Below, piece by piece: positions 53,647-62,332 of a stretch of 64,000 nucleotides of DNA; positions within the stretch are counted from its first letter, which is position 1; each line of letters starts with the position of its first letter. Below the pieces are notes generated by a model. The model saw nothing but the letters and a program-made list of their open reading frames with translations. It was not told the origin of the DNA and did no database searches. This DNA is from CAVZTX01 sp963778375 (lineage in GTDB: Bacteria > Chloroflexota > Ktedonobacteria > Ktedonobacterales > Ktedonobacteraceae). A program made the translations under genes and the position numbers. The DNA lies in the NCBI GenBank assembly GCA_963778375.1, contig CAVZTX010000027.1, positions 186,001 through 250,000 of the forward strand. The letters run 5' to 3'.

Positions 53647-55539
53647 ATGGATGAACATACATTTGGAGAACGCGTACAAGAGTACCTTCGTGGAAGTGGC
53701 TACTCACAGCAGAATCTAGCCAACGCACTTGGTCTGCATCCAGGAGTCCTCAGCCGCAAGCTGAATGGGAGCACGCAAGGACATTTAACGAAGCTTGAGG
53801 TAGGACGCATTATCAAGACACTGGCACAGTGGAACATAATCACTACCCGAGAGGAAGCCTTCCAACTGCTAAAGTTGGTGAATCTAAAGCAGACAAGTTT
53901 GAGTATTGAAGAGTGGCAAGAGCCACCCCTCAATCAGCTTGTCGACGAGTCTACTCATCCCACCATCTCTAGACCCGTTATTTCTCCTGATCTTCATAAT
54001 ATTCCCGCCCCGGTTACACGGCTCATCGGAAGGGAATGGGCTGTGGAGCGACTTCAACACCTACTAGGACGAGAAGAAGTGCGGCTGGTCACGCTTGTCG
54101 GGCCCGGTGGCAGTGGTAAGACGCGTCTCGCATTGCACGTTGCAACAGACCTGATATCTGCATTCGCTCAGGGCGCCTGGTTGGTGAGGCTAACAAAAGT
54201 GACTGACGCCGACCAGGTACCGATGAGGATTATGCAGGCATTAGACTTGCTATCTGCGCCTGAAGTCTTACCAATGCATACGCTGACCAATTATTTACGA
54301 GACAAGCAGTTGCTGCTGGTGCTGGATAATTTCGAGCAGGTAGAAGAAGCTGCACCAGTCCTTGGAGATTTGCTGGCAGTTGCTCCTCGTCTCAAGTTGC
54401 TCGTGACGAGTCGACGAGTATTACATCTATATGGTGAGCATCTGTTCAATGTACCACCTCTGGATGTCCCCAATCTCAATACTTTGCCAAACACTACGCT
54501 GCTTTCGGAGTACTCGTCCATTCAGCTCTTCATGGAACGGGTCCAGGCAATGATGCCCGATATTGTCTTGAGTCCTGAAAACGGGACCATCATTGCGCAG
54601 ATTTGCGCTAGGTTGGAAGGTTTGCCGCTGGCATTAGAGCTAGCAGCAGCTCGGGTTAAGATGTTATCGCTAGAGCAGCTCCTTGAACGGCTGCTCGAGG
54701 CGCGACTTCCTGTGTTGATCGGGGGAGCCAGGAACTTATCCTGGAAGTTGCAGACATTGCACAATACTTTTGAGTGGAGTTTCAACTTGCTCTCTCCCGC
54801 TGAGCAGCAGAGCCTGGCTCGCCTGGGAATATTCAGTGGAAGTTGGACATTTGAGGGAGCAAAAGCCATGATGAATTCTTTGGATGCAATCGGCGAAGTA
54901 ACGGAGCAAAGGACGACTACAAGTGAAGCTTATAAGGCCAATTCCTCCCCTGCTTCAGATGTGCTAGAGGCACTGGTGGACAAAAGCCTGATCATTTGGC
55001 AAAAGACGCCAGGAGGGCAGGTGCGCTTTACAATGCTAGGGACACTGCGTGAATATGTCCTGACACGATTAGTGGTAAAAGATGAGTATAACCAGCTAAG
55101 AGATTGGCATGCCTGCTATTACCTGGCTCTTGCTGAGGATGCCGAGGAGGATTTGCGAGTCAACAGCCAAGCTTCCCGGCTTGCAGATCTAGTAGCAGAG
55201 CAGGAGAATTTCCGCGCAGCCTTACAATGGTCGTACCAGAAGGCCACAACAGGCACAATGATAAGCGGCTGTGTAGAGTCAAAAAAGGGTGCCAGTAATC
55301 AAGTGATCGTGCCCAATATTCAACTATCTGCCATTGAACTGCATTTGCGGCTGGCTGCCGCCCTTTATCCCTACTGGGAATGGCAGGGTGCTATCTCTGA
55401 AGGACGCCAGTGGTTGGAGGCAGCGCTTCTGATCCCACTTCCCGATGAGCCTGTGAGTTCGGTACTTGCTGCGCGGGCCAAGGCGTTGTACGTAGCCACA
55501 CAGTTCGTACAAACTAATGCGTCAACAGGAAACAGGTGA
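53647..55539 (+). CDS. HTH/NB-ARC (STAND) ATPase regulator, C-terminally truncated
   Basis: 630 aa. An XRE-like HTH (FGERVQEYLRGSGYSQQNLA NALG.., residues 6-40) is followed by an NB-ARC/AfsR-type NTPase: TRLIGREWAVERLQHLL, P-loop TLVGPGGSGKTRLAL (about 160-174), Walker B LLLVLDNFEQVEEAAPVLGD (about 225), LVTSRR and GLPLALELAAARVKMLSLEQ. The usual long TPR-like sensor domain is cut short after residue 610 (ARAKALYVATQFVQTN, then a stop), 170 bp before the left end of insertion copy 2. STAND proteins act as switches responding to a ligand. It is divergent from the eCIS unit and may control it. GGGGGA precedes the ATG. Confidence 0.8.
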   Translation: MDEHTFGERVQEYLRGSGYSQQNLANALGLHPGVLSRKLNGSTQGHLTKLEVGRIIKTLAQWNIITTREEAFQLLKLVNLKQTSLSIEEWQEPPLNQLVDESTHPTISRPVISPDLHNIPAPVTRLIGREWAVERLQHLLGREEVRLVTLVGPGGSGKTRLALHVATDLISAFAQGAWLVRLTKVTDADQVPMRIMQALDLLSAPEVLPMHTLTNYLRDKQLLLVLDNFEQVEEAAPVLGDLLAVAPRLKLLVTSRRVLHLYGEHLFNVPPLDVPNLNTLPNTTLLSEYSSIQLFMERVQAMMPDIVLSPENGTIIAQICARLEGLPLALELAAARVKMLSLEQLLERLLEARLPVLIGGARNLSWKLQTLHNTFEWSFNLLSPAEQQSLARLGIFSGSWTFEGAKAMMNSLDAIGEVTEQRTTTSEAYKANSSPASDVLEALVDKSLIIWQKTPGGQVRFTMLGTLREYVLTRLVVKDEYNQLRDWHACYYLALAEDAEEDLRVNSQASRLADLVAEQENFRAALQWSYQKATTGTMISGCVESKKGASNQVIVPNIQLSAIELHLRLAAALYPYWEWQGAISEGRQWLEAALLIPLPDEPVSSVLAARAKALYVATQFVQTNASTGNR

Positions 55540-55747
55540 TATGCTCGGAGGCATGAGTACAGGCTGAATCTGAGAGGATGCGGGAGGTAAAGCTCATGCT
55601 CCTGTTCATGCTAGACTTCCACTCCAAACAAGCTGGCAATCAATGCCACCTGCTCCATGGTATCTCCTTTTTCACTTTCACGTACATCTCATCGACGCTG
55701 TGCTGGCTACTGCATTGCCTCACCAAAAGTCTTCCCCAACGGCTCGT

Positions 55748-55963
55748 TCAAATGGCGGCGATCAGGAACGCTTGGCTCGGATTCTCTGCTGGCGAAACTG
55801 GTGGGGGTGTGAACGCTATCATAAGAGTGAGCCACTGACCTATCTGTGTGTTTCCTCTATGGCGCAAGAGCACAGGGCACCAGGGGCATGCCAAACGGAG
55901 CGTTGCCTGAGGAGCTTCCTCTGCCGAGGGGGCTTCTAACCAAGCCTGTGTCTTTCTGCTCAT
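55748..55963 (-). CDS. Small ORF overlapping the end of the recombinase gene
   Basis: 71 codons starting MSRKTQAWLEAPSAEEAPQA, with a CPWC pair. The ATG overlaps the TGA of the fusion gene as ATGA, the usual sign of coupling, and the frame ends 16 bp inside the left repeat of the element. No domain is recognised. It could be a real accessory protein or an accidental frame. Confidence 0.3.
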   Translation of the reverse strand: MSRKTQAWLEAPSAEEAPQATLRLACPWCPVLLRHRGNTQIGQWLTLMIAFTPPPVSPAENPSQAFLIAAI

Positions 55964-58321
55964 GGGGCGTTGTTGCCCCCGAGGACTCTGTCCTGGAACG
56001 CTTCTAGTTCCCCTCCCGCTTGCAGAGTGCGAGCGGCAAAGGTCTGGCGAAGCAGGGATACGCCGATATGTTTGCTGGTGATCCCTACGCGTTTCCTGAG
56101 CCGAGCCAGCAAGAGCGTGATGGCATTGGTGGTGAGCGGATGCCCCCTCTCGGAGAGGAACAGGTGATTTTCCCCGGCATGATCTTCCTCCCACCCCTTC
56201 CCATTGAGGCGATGCTGATCCAGGTAAGCGAGGAGATGACCAAGCCCATCTGACGAAAGCGTGATCCGGCCCTGTTTGCCCCCTTTTCCAGGTATCCGCA
56301 GCATCCCGTGCTTGCGGTCCACATCCACTAGGCGGAGTTCACACAGTTCGCGGACACTTATCCCGGTTTCCAGCAGGACCCAGAGGATGGCGCGGTTGCG
56401 CGCCGTCGCCTGCTCCTGAAGGGGACTGCCCTCGCCCGGTGGACGACAGGCTAGCAGCAAGCGTCCAAACTCCTTCGCTTCGAGGATGTGGATGGACGGT
56501 TTGGGAGTCGGACCGACCCTGGGAATGGTGCCATGGGCAATGGGTGAGTGCTCCAGATGCCCCTGCCGAACTAACCAATGACAGAAGGCGCGAGCGGAGC
56601 GAGCGTAAGTGGCCATTGTGCTGAGCGAGCGGAGCCCTCCGGTGGCGGTCGGCGTGGTGCGCAGGAACATTAGCCACCCATGGATCATCGTCTCGGTTAT
56701 CTCTTTGGGTTCGCTGAGGTGGTGTTCAGTCAGCAGATAGTGCTGGAACAGCCCTAGGGCCGTCTGGTGCCATTCTATGGTTTTGGGGCTCCGTCCCTTT
56801 TCCCACTGCTCCTGCAGGTAGGACTGTATCGCGCGCTCCATCGTCAGGGCCGTGGGGAGAGGCGTATGGCGCTCCTGTAGTTCCGGGGACTGCTCCAGGC
56901 CTCGCTGTGCAGTTCCCAGAGTGGTGGCAAGGCAGGTGGTCGCAGTTGCTTGCGGGCTCCTGGTCTCTTCCTCGGCAGTGGAACGATAGCGTACCGGTCT
57001 GGCTCCTGCTGGTTCTTGGGGGAGGGCCATTGGAGGGACAGGAGCAGAAGCAGGCATAAAGTAGGCGTTCTGGTCAGGCTCTGGTTCTCCTGGTAGCGTT
57101 CCTACGGTGCAGTTCCCAAGCGAAAACCGCACGATGGATCCGGTGGGAGTGCTTTGGGGGCAAGGAGAAGCACCGCCAGCGCAGCGGAATACCACTTGTT
57201 GCAACTGCCTCAATTGCGCAAAGAGTCGGACGGGGTCGAGCGCATGGCTGTTCTCGATGAGTTCACGTTGCCTCTCTTCAGCAAGAACCCCTGAGAGCAG
57301 GAGGCGCAGCAGCGGTGTTTTCGCTGGATCATAGACACGACGCACATGTTTGCCCTCCCGTTGCTTCGAGAGCAGCTTCATAGACGGCTGGAAATAATTG
57401 ACATACAGGCGCAGCGCGCGATACAGTTGCACGAGTTGCTCAGAGGTGTGTGCCCCTTCCAGGCGATCATAGCCGACCACCTGGCGAACAACGGCACCAT
57501 TTTTCTGCTCAACAAAACATTGATCGTTCTTCAGATCCGGGCGACCCCTCGTAAAGGTAATGTGCTCGTCAGCACAATACGTCGCAATGGACTCATTGAT
57601 AAACTCGGTGCCGCAATCAGTATCGATGCCCAGAATCGGAAAAGGAAACAGCGTGCGGGCATGGTGGAAGGCGGCTAAAACCATCTCCTGGCTTTTGTTG
57701 AGCAGTGGGAGGCACTCGGTCCAGCCCGTGGCCACATCGGTGAGCGTGAGTGTGTACAGATAACTTCCCTGGAGGTCCATGCCACAATGCGCGACTAGAT
57801 CGGCTTCCAGGAAGCCGGGTTGCGTTTCATTCCATTGGTGGTAGGTGCGGATGGGGATGTGTTGTTTGAGCAGAGGTCCCGCTTTGGTGGTGGAGATCCC
57901 ACGCAGACTACATGCGCGCTGTGCATGCAGGAGGCGATCCGCCGTTGCAGCGCTCATAGTTAGCAGTTGGCTGCGGCATTCCTCTGTCAGGTGGAGATGC
58001 TCATGACGCTCCAGGGCTTCGACAAGCGTGGGGAGATACGGGATGAGCCGTTTGGCGCAGATGCGGTTGGCAGCGTGCCAGACCAGAAAGAGCGCGTGTC
58101 TGACTTCCGGTCCGTAATGGCTCGCACGCGTGTACGCCGGCGCGTGCAACACGTCCTCCGCATGGTTGAGCAGCCACATCCCATAGCGCCGGTGATAGCC
58201 CGTGGACTGCGGCAAAGGTATCCAACAGCATTGGTTTCTGGGCTGGCAAGGCCTCACGATACTGCTGGGCGAACTGCTTGAGCAAGGCGCGTCTGCCTTG
58301 AAAATTCACACTTGCTCCCAC
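55960..58321 (-). pseudogene. DDE transposase fused to a tyrosine-recombinase domain, frameshifted near the start
   Basis: GTG 58321, with AGAGGAGG upstream, starts VGASVNFQGRRALLKQFAQQ. One extra base at about 58205 shifts the frame after MLLDTFAA; the continuation (TGYHRRYGMWLLNHAEDV) is open to 55960. The rve core matches copy 1: FLEADLVAHCGMD, LGIDTDCGTEFIN and CFVEQKNGAVVRQ. From about residue 460 of the long frame, a core-binding domain (MERAIQSYLQEQWEKGRSPK) and a catalytic domain follow, with Arg in GISVRELCELRLVDVD and Lys in GKGGKQGRI. The box HxxR-H reads SLLRQ, both His being replaced, and the protein ends at DRVLGGNNAP before the tyrosine. The recombinase part is probably catalytically dead. 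Confidence 0.75.
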
Positions 58322-58680
58322 GTTTGCCTCCTCTGAAATGGGCTGATGCGGAACGGTTCTGTTAAAACGACAGTACATGTCCGCCAATTGCCTCATGAAA
58401 AATCTGTCTTAGTGAACGCATCATAGCCACTTCCTTCTCTTGTGCAAAGGAACATGAGCCAAGAGGAGATGTTGATGTAGAGGTGGAACTTGCTCGAGTG
58501 GAGGTGGTTTGCTGAAGAGACCAAAGGCAGATTTTTCGTGAGGCAATGCGCAAATCGAGGCAGGATGTCGCTGTACACCTTTTGACACAACATAAAACCG
58601 CCTGCTTGCTGACTCTCTCACCGCTTGCTTGCCACGAAGCGGCCTGTGGTGAGCCAGTAAAGAGACGGTTCATGCATAAG

Positions 58681-58752
58681 AGCGGGAGACGGGGCTCGAA
58701 CCCGCGACAGCCTGCTTGGAAGGCAGGAACTCTACCACTGAGTTACTCCCGC
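58681..58752 (-). tRNA. tRNA-Gly (anticodon TCC)
   Basis: A 72-nt cloverleaf: acceptor GCGGGAG/CTCCCGC with discriminator T, D-arm CTCAGTGGTAGAG, anticodon stem CCTGC/GCAGG with loop CTTCCAA, T-arm GCGGG-TTCGAGC-CCCGT. CCA is not encoded. The 3' end faces left, toward the eCIS island. Confidence 0.95.
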
Positions 58753-58799
58753 TTATGGGTTATACTTGGAGAAGACCGACCGCCAATTACACTGGCAGG

Positions 58800-58872
58800 T
58801 CGGGGTGCGCGGACTTGAACCGCGGACCTCATGGTCCCAAACCATGCGCGCTACCAACTGCGCTACACCCCG
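58800..58872 (-). tRNA. tRNA-Pro (anticodon TGG)
   Basis: A 73-nt cloverleaf: acceptor CGGGGTG/CACCCCG with discriminator A, D-arm GCGCAGTTGGTAGCGC, anticodon loop TTTGGGA between CATGG and CCATG, T-arm CCGCGGTTCAAGTCCGCG. It is 47 bp from the tRNA-Gly gene, probably in one transcript. Confidence 0.95.
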
Positions 58873-58937
58873 TTACACTACTGCGTCCATCCCGAACGCA
58901 TGGAAACTATAGCACACGTTTGGCTATACGTCAAGCA

Positions 58938-59390
58938 CTAATGATCCCGTTTGCGGCGGTAGCGCAGCTTGAGTAAGAAGAGATTCCAGCGAGTCGCAAG
59001 ACTACTCAAAGGGTTACGGCGGAGCGGAGTTACATTTCCATAGCGAGACGATTGCGCGGGGTAACGCCGAGATAGGAACGGTAAAAGCACAATCACTATC
59101 AAAGAGATCGTAGCTACAATTGCCAATACGCCGGTAATAATATTAGGATCACCCGCCGCAAAAGCATAGCCACCTGCGATGAGCGCTGCCACCCATGCAA
59201 TGATCAGCAACCATGCTGAAGTACTCAAATTGAAATTGAAAGATAGGGAACTGCGTCTACGAGCGTTCATGCGCTGATCCGATTTTTGACGGAGTCGTCC
59301 ACCAAATTTCTGACCTAGACTTGCCTTAGGCTCGGTACGTTCCATATTACGCAGGATTTCTTCGATCTCGCGCTCGTATTTGTTTGGCAT
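58938..59390 (-). CDS. Small two-TM membrane protein
   Basis: 150 aa. The N-terminal 70 residues (MPNKYEREIEEILRNMERTE, then a basic RRLRQKSD-like stretch) are cytoplasmic and charged. Two hydrophobic segments follow, WLLIIAWVAALIAGGYAFAA (about 66-85) and IITGVLAIVATISLIVIVLL (about 89-108), with a very basic tail. The family is recognised as a short protein common in Chloroflexota that begins with a Y-E-R-E-I-E-E-I-L motif, function unknown. The ATG at 59390 has GGAAGAG upstream; a longer frame to 59462 is not needed. Confidence 0.75.
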   Translation of the reverse strand: MPNKYEREIEEILRNMERTEPKASLGQKFGGRLRQKSDQRMNARRRSSLSFNFNLSTSAWLLIIAWVAALIAGGYAFAAGDPNIITGVLAIVATISLIVIVLLPFLSRRYPAQSSRYGNVTPLRRNPLSSLATRWNLFLLKLRYRRKRDH

Positions 59391-59496
59391 GCCGTTCTCT
59401 TCCTCCGAACTCGCCGAAACACTCTTATCCTTAATGATACCAACTTCTGAGCCTAGAGACAAGTGTTTGTGATCTCAATTTTGTAACTCTTTTTGT

Positions 59497-59643
59497 TTAT
59501 GTTGTCACGCCTAGAAGCGTGCGAACTTTCTCAACCAGATCCAATGGATGAAATGGCTTGGTAAGGTGATCCGCCGCCCCCAGGTCAACACTGATGCGTT
59601 CATAAATATTTTCGGCATGGGCCGTCATAATGATTACCTTGTG
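59497..59643 (-). pseudogene. C-terminal fragment of a response-regulator receiver domain
   Basis: The reverse frame reads KVIIMTAHAENIYERISVDL then GAADHLTKPFHPLDLVEKVR TLLG-like end and a TAA at 59497. This is the last third of a CheY-like domain: the beta-4 Thr (MTAH), and Lys-Pro at the end of beta-5 (TKPF). The phosphorylated Asp and all upstream sequence are missing. The following 59644-59878 holds no feature apart from the promoter region of the next gene. Confidence 0.75.
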
Positions 59644-59920
59644 AAGATAGAGTTATCCGCAGCGTATATCCTAATATACATTTTACATTCCAGAGAAATT
59701 TGTAACCACTCAGGGCCACTAGTTACTGGAGCATCTTCTCTACCGATATGTGAAAGTTATCTGTTTTCTATGCGAATGCACGAAAGGCACGCAAAACCGT
59801 TGACTCTGCTCGCTAACCCTGCTATCATATAGCACAGAAGTACCATTGTAGAGGCGGGAATAGAGAAGAGGGAGGTAGATGGCCTTGTTGTCCGCCTATT
59901 ATGTTGTAAAGGGGGAAGGT

Positions 59921-60832
59921 ATGCCCTCGTCTCCTTCCTGGCAAGAAATCTTAAAGCGTATTATTTCGACACCTGCAGAACGCCAACGTTTAGCCCCAGC
60001 CCTCGGGGTCACGACAATGACGCTCATGCGTTGGACAAATGGAACCTCTCGACCGCAGCGATCACATCTTATCCGTCTTGTGCAACTAATCCCACCTCAA
60101 CATCGAGCAGAGTTACTTGAAGCCCTCGCACCAGAGTTTCCTGAAATCCAGTCTGGACTATATGAAGAAAGTGCCGAACAAATTCCTCCTGACTTCTTTG
60201 CACAGGTTTTGAATGCGCGCGCTACGATCATCGAATCCTTGCGCTCCTGGCATATCACTGATATGGTGTTGAAACAAGCCCTCACTCAGTTGGATCCCAA
60301 TCGATTAGGTATGTCGATTACACTGGTACAATGTATGGCTCCATCGCGAGATGGAAAAATTCGCAGCCTCCGCGAACGCGTCGGTAAAGGAACGCTTCCC
60401 TGGACGACTGAACTTGAACACCTTTCTACCTTTTTAGGTATCGAGACACTGGCTGGCTATGTTGTGCAACATCAACATCCAATGAGTATTGAAGACTTGA
60501 GCCAGGATAATTTAGTTCCTTCCTATCAGTCCGAATTTGAAATGAGCGCCGCGGCCAATCCCATCTGGCTGGATGGGCGCATTGCCGGGTGCCTTCTGGT
60601 TTCCAGCACACAGCTCGGTTATTTTTCACAACAACGACTGGCACTGCTGGGTACCTTCAGTGATATCATTTCCCTGGCATTCGATAAAAATGATTTTTAC
60701 CCAATTAACTGCATAGAACTCACCGTCATGCCCTCCCCAGAGCAGCAACGCCCACATCTTGCTAAGTTCCGGCGTGAACCCATTTTGCCGGACACGGGGA
60801 AAGTCAACTTCCCGGCACTGAAATGTAGGTAG
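59921..60832 (+). pseudogene. HTH/GAF-type regulator interrupted by an IS3-family element
   Basis: About 300 aa remain. An XRE-like HTH opens the protein (SWQEILKRIISTPAERQRLA, LGVTTMTLMRWTNGTSRPQR), and a GAF-like sensor follows (residues about 100-285: ESLRSWHITDMVLKQALTQL, LGIETLAGYVVQHQHPMSIE, GRIAGCLLVSSTQLGYFSQQ). At 60775 the coding sequence enters the IS left end, so the last about 19 residues (from EPILPDTGK) are encoded by IS sequence and the native C-terminus is lost. The ATG at 59921 with GGGGG upstream is preferred; 59879 is an alternative with a closely spaced GGAGG. Confidence 0.7.
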
Positions 60833-61739
60833 CTTCAAACTCAGCAGGAGGCAGATATCCTAAACTGGAATGGAGTCTTTTGGTATTATACACCTGTTCG
60901 ATGAAGACTGCCAAATTCGCCTCTGCATCGGCAAAAAATTCGTACTCCTTGAGATACACTTCCTCTTGCTTAAGGGTCTTAAAAAAACTTTCTGCCTTGG
61001 CATTGTCATACGGATTACTCACCGATGACATGCTGATTTGCGCTCCGATCTGCTGCAATTGCTCAGTGTAGTCATAGCTGGCATACTGGACTCCACGATC
61101 AGAATGATGGATCAATCCAGGCTGTGGGCGGCGTTCTCCAATTGCATGCGTGAGTGCCGCCAGCGTCAGCTGCGTGGTCATCTCACGTGAGAGATACCAG
61201 CCAACACAGCGACGGGAAAACGCATCCAGAATACAGGCCAGGTACACAAACGCACTCCGCAAACGAATATAGGTCAGATCCGCCACCCAGGCTTGATCAG
61301 GCGCATTCAATACGGCCCCTGCAAGCACATTGGGATAGACCGGAAAACGATGCCGCGAATTGGTGGTCGCAATCACAAAGCGTTTTTTGAGATGGCACAG
61401 CAAGGATTCTTCTTGCATAATGCGCAGTACACGCTTGTGATTGACTCGCCACCCTTCACGAGCCAGAGCATGGGCCACACGCCGATAGCCATAGCCAGCA
61501 AATTCCAGGATGATCTCTTCAATCCGATCACGCAACGCAATCTCTTCCGCATCGTCCTCGGGTTGCTTTAAATGCTCATAGTACCAGCTTCGACTGAGCT
61601 CAAACATCTCACAGAGCCGCTGCACGGAAAGTTCTGGATGGGCTTGATGCGCCTGTGTAATCATGAGGTGACGCTCCGCGATCCCATGCTCTGTAGCGCT
61701 TTTTTTAACACCTGGTTCTCCAAGGCGAGCTGACCACAA
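60804..61739 (-). CDS. IS3-family transposase OrfB (DDE integrase)
   Basis: The frame carries HTH_21 (RHLMITQAHQAHPELSVQRL, then REGWRVNHKRVLRIMQEESL) and the rve core, with Asp in WVADLTYIRLRSAF, Asp in LIHHSDRGVQYAS and Glu in NAKAESFFKTLKQEEVY. It ends SSLGYLPPAEFEATY, canonical for IS3 OrfB. It is expressed as an OrfAB fusion by -1 slippage on AAAAAAAG at 61700-61706, giving NQVLKK followed by SATEHGIAERHLM. The element appears intact. Confidence 0.9.
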   Translation of the reverse strand: MWSARLGEPGVKKSATEHGIAERHLMITQAHQAHPELSVQRLCEMFELSRSWYYEHLKQPEDDAEEIALRDRIEEIILEFAGYGYRRVAHALAREGWRVNHKRVLRIMQEESLLCHLKKRFVIATTNSRHRFPVYPNVLAGAVLNAPDQAWVADLTYIRLRSAFVYLACILDAFSRRCVGWYLSREMTTQLTLAALTHAIGERRPQPGLIHHSDRGVQYASYDYTEQLQQIGAQISMSSVSNPYDNAKAESFFKTLKQEEVYLKEYEFFADAEANLAVFIEQVYNTKRLHSSLGYLPPAEFEATYISVPGS

Positions 61740-61963
61740 AAGCGCTCTAACTCAATGATTCGTTGCTCCTGAGTGCTGGCTTGCTCGGAAGCCGGTGGCA
61801 AAAAGGCAGCTTCTCCACGCTCATGATATTCTTTGCGCCAGCGCGAGAGGATACTGTCTGCCAGGCCATATTCACGGCACACTTGTGCTGGTCGCTTTTG
61901 GCCTGTGGTCACTTGACGCACCACTTCCAGCTTAAACTCTCGGCTATGGTTTCGTTTTTGCAT
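61661..61963 (-). CDS. IS3-family OrfA (HTH_Tnp_1)
   Basis: 100 aa. An HTH (REFKLEVVRQVTTGQKRPAQ, VCREYGLADSILSRWRKEYH) and a leucine-zipper-like helix (EQRIIELERFCGQLALENQV) are visible. It overlaps orfB by 79 bp and shares the slippery A7 run. OrfA alone usually regulates transposition. Confidence 0.9.
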   Translation of the reverse strand: MQKRNHSREFKLEVVRQVTTGQKRPAQVCREYGLADSILSRWRKEYHERGEAAFLPPASEQASTQEQRIIELERFCGQLALENQVLKKALQSMGSRSVTS

Positions 61964-62109
61964 GGCTTCTTCTCCTTGTCTTCTCTCTAGTTTACGACAT
62001 CTTGGAGAAGTTGACTTTGATCTCTGTCCGCTCTAATGGGTTCAGTCCAATGCACTCCTTGATCTAAGGATATGATGAAGCAAGCGAGCTGCCAGGAGGG
62101 AGTGGTCAC

Positions 62110-62138
62110 TTGCTTTTAACGTCCCTTCATGCTACACT
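62110..62138 (+). promoter_or_regulatory. Promoter candidate for the hairpin-rich leader
   Basis: -35 TTGCTT (62110-62115), a 17-bp spacer, and -10 TACACT (62133-62138). Transcription would start at about 62145, just before the inverted repeats. The stretch 62045-62109 shows nothing else. Confidence 0.4.
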
Positions 62139-62150
62139 AGAGGAGTAAAC

Positions 62151-62268
62151 CAGAGTGGTCTCAGCCTCTCGTTCGGGATTGAAACTCCCCTTTTAGGGGG
62201 AAACCTCCAACATAGTGAGGCGTCTGAGACCATTCTGGCCTTCCACCCCTCGCTTGGAGAATTGAAAC
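62151..62268 (+). other. Hairpin-rich element with two CRISPR-repeat-like ends (GATTGAAAC / AATTGAAAC)
   Basis: GTGGTCTCAGCCTC (62155-62168) and GAGGCGTCTGAGACCAT (about 62217-62233) form a long imperfect stem, enclosing a smaller hairpin TCCCCTTTTAGGGGGA (62186-62201). Two segments, CCTCTCGTTCGGGATTGAAAC (ending 62185) and CCCCTCGCTTGGAGAATTGAAAC (ending 62268), resemble each other and the 3' ends of many type I/III CRISPR repeats. They are 83 bp apart and only partly alike, so this is not a clear array. It could be a CRISPR relic or a structured RNA. Confidence 0.35.
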
Positions 62269-62303
62269 TTCTGACCTGAATGTAGAAAAAGCCCCGCCTG
62301 GCA

Positions 62304-62332
62304 TTGAAAGACAGTGGAATCTCTGCTACAAT
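62304..62332 (+). promoter_or_regulatory. Promoter of the TIR-SAVED gene
   Basis: -35 TTGAAA (62304-62309), a 17-bp spacer, and -10 TACAAT (62327-62332), 140 bp before the ATG of the TIR gene. Spacing and sequence are near consensus for a housekeeping sigma factor. Confidence 0.6.

Larger units (their letters stand above)
55712..58549 (-). mobile_element. Insertion element copy 2, carrying a DDE-tyrosine recombinase fusion
   Basis: Ends 55712-55732 (GCATTGCCTCACCAAAAGTC..) and 58529-58549 (reverse complement GCATTGCCTCACGAAAAATC..) match the ends of copy 1. A subterminal TTGCCTCATGAAAAATCTGT lies at about 58389-58408. No target duplication is obvious. The element is about 970 bp longer than copy 1, the difference being the recombinase part and a small ORF. 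It lies between the truncated NB-ARC gene and the tRNA-Gly end of the island. Confidence 0.72.
60775..62044 (-). mobile_element. IS3-family insertion sequence, complete
   Basis: A 1270-bp element with terminal inverted repeats beginning TGAACCCATT at both ends (60775 rightward; 62044 leftward) and a further matching block CGGACA...AAAGTCAACTTC inside. It carries orfA and orfB in two overlapping frames with an A7 slippage site. No clear target duplication is seen. Confidence 0.85.

Noticed and set aside
24391..58321. Programmed frameshifting in the two large transposases
   Set aside because: The one-base shifts occur at different positions in the two copies and lack a shared slippery sequence, unlike the A7 site of the IS3-family element.
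62151..62310. A true CRISPR array
   Set aside because: Only two weakly similar repeat-like segments 83 bp apart, no third unit in register, and no cas genes in the window; kept only as a finding.
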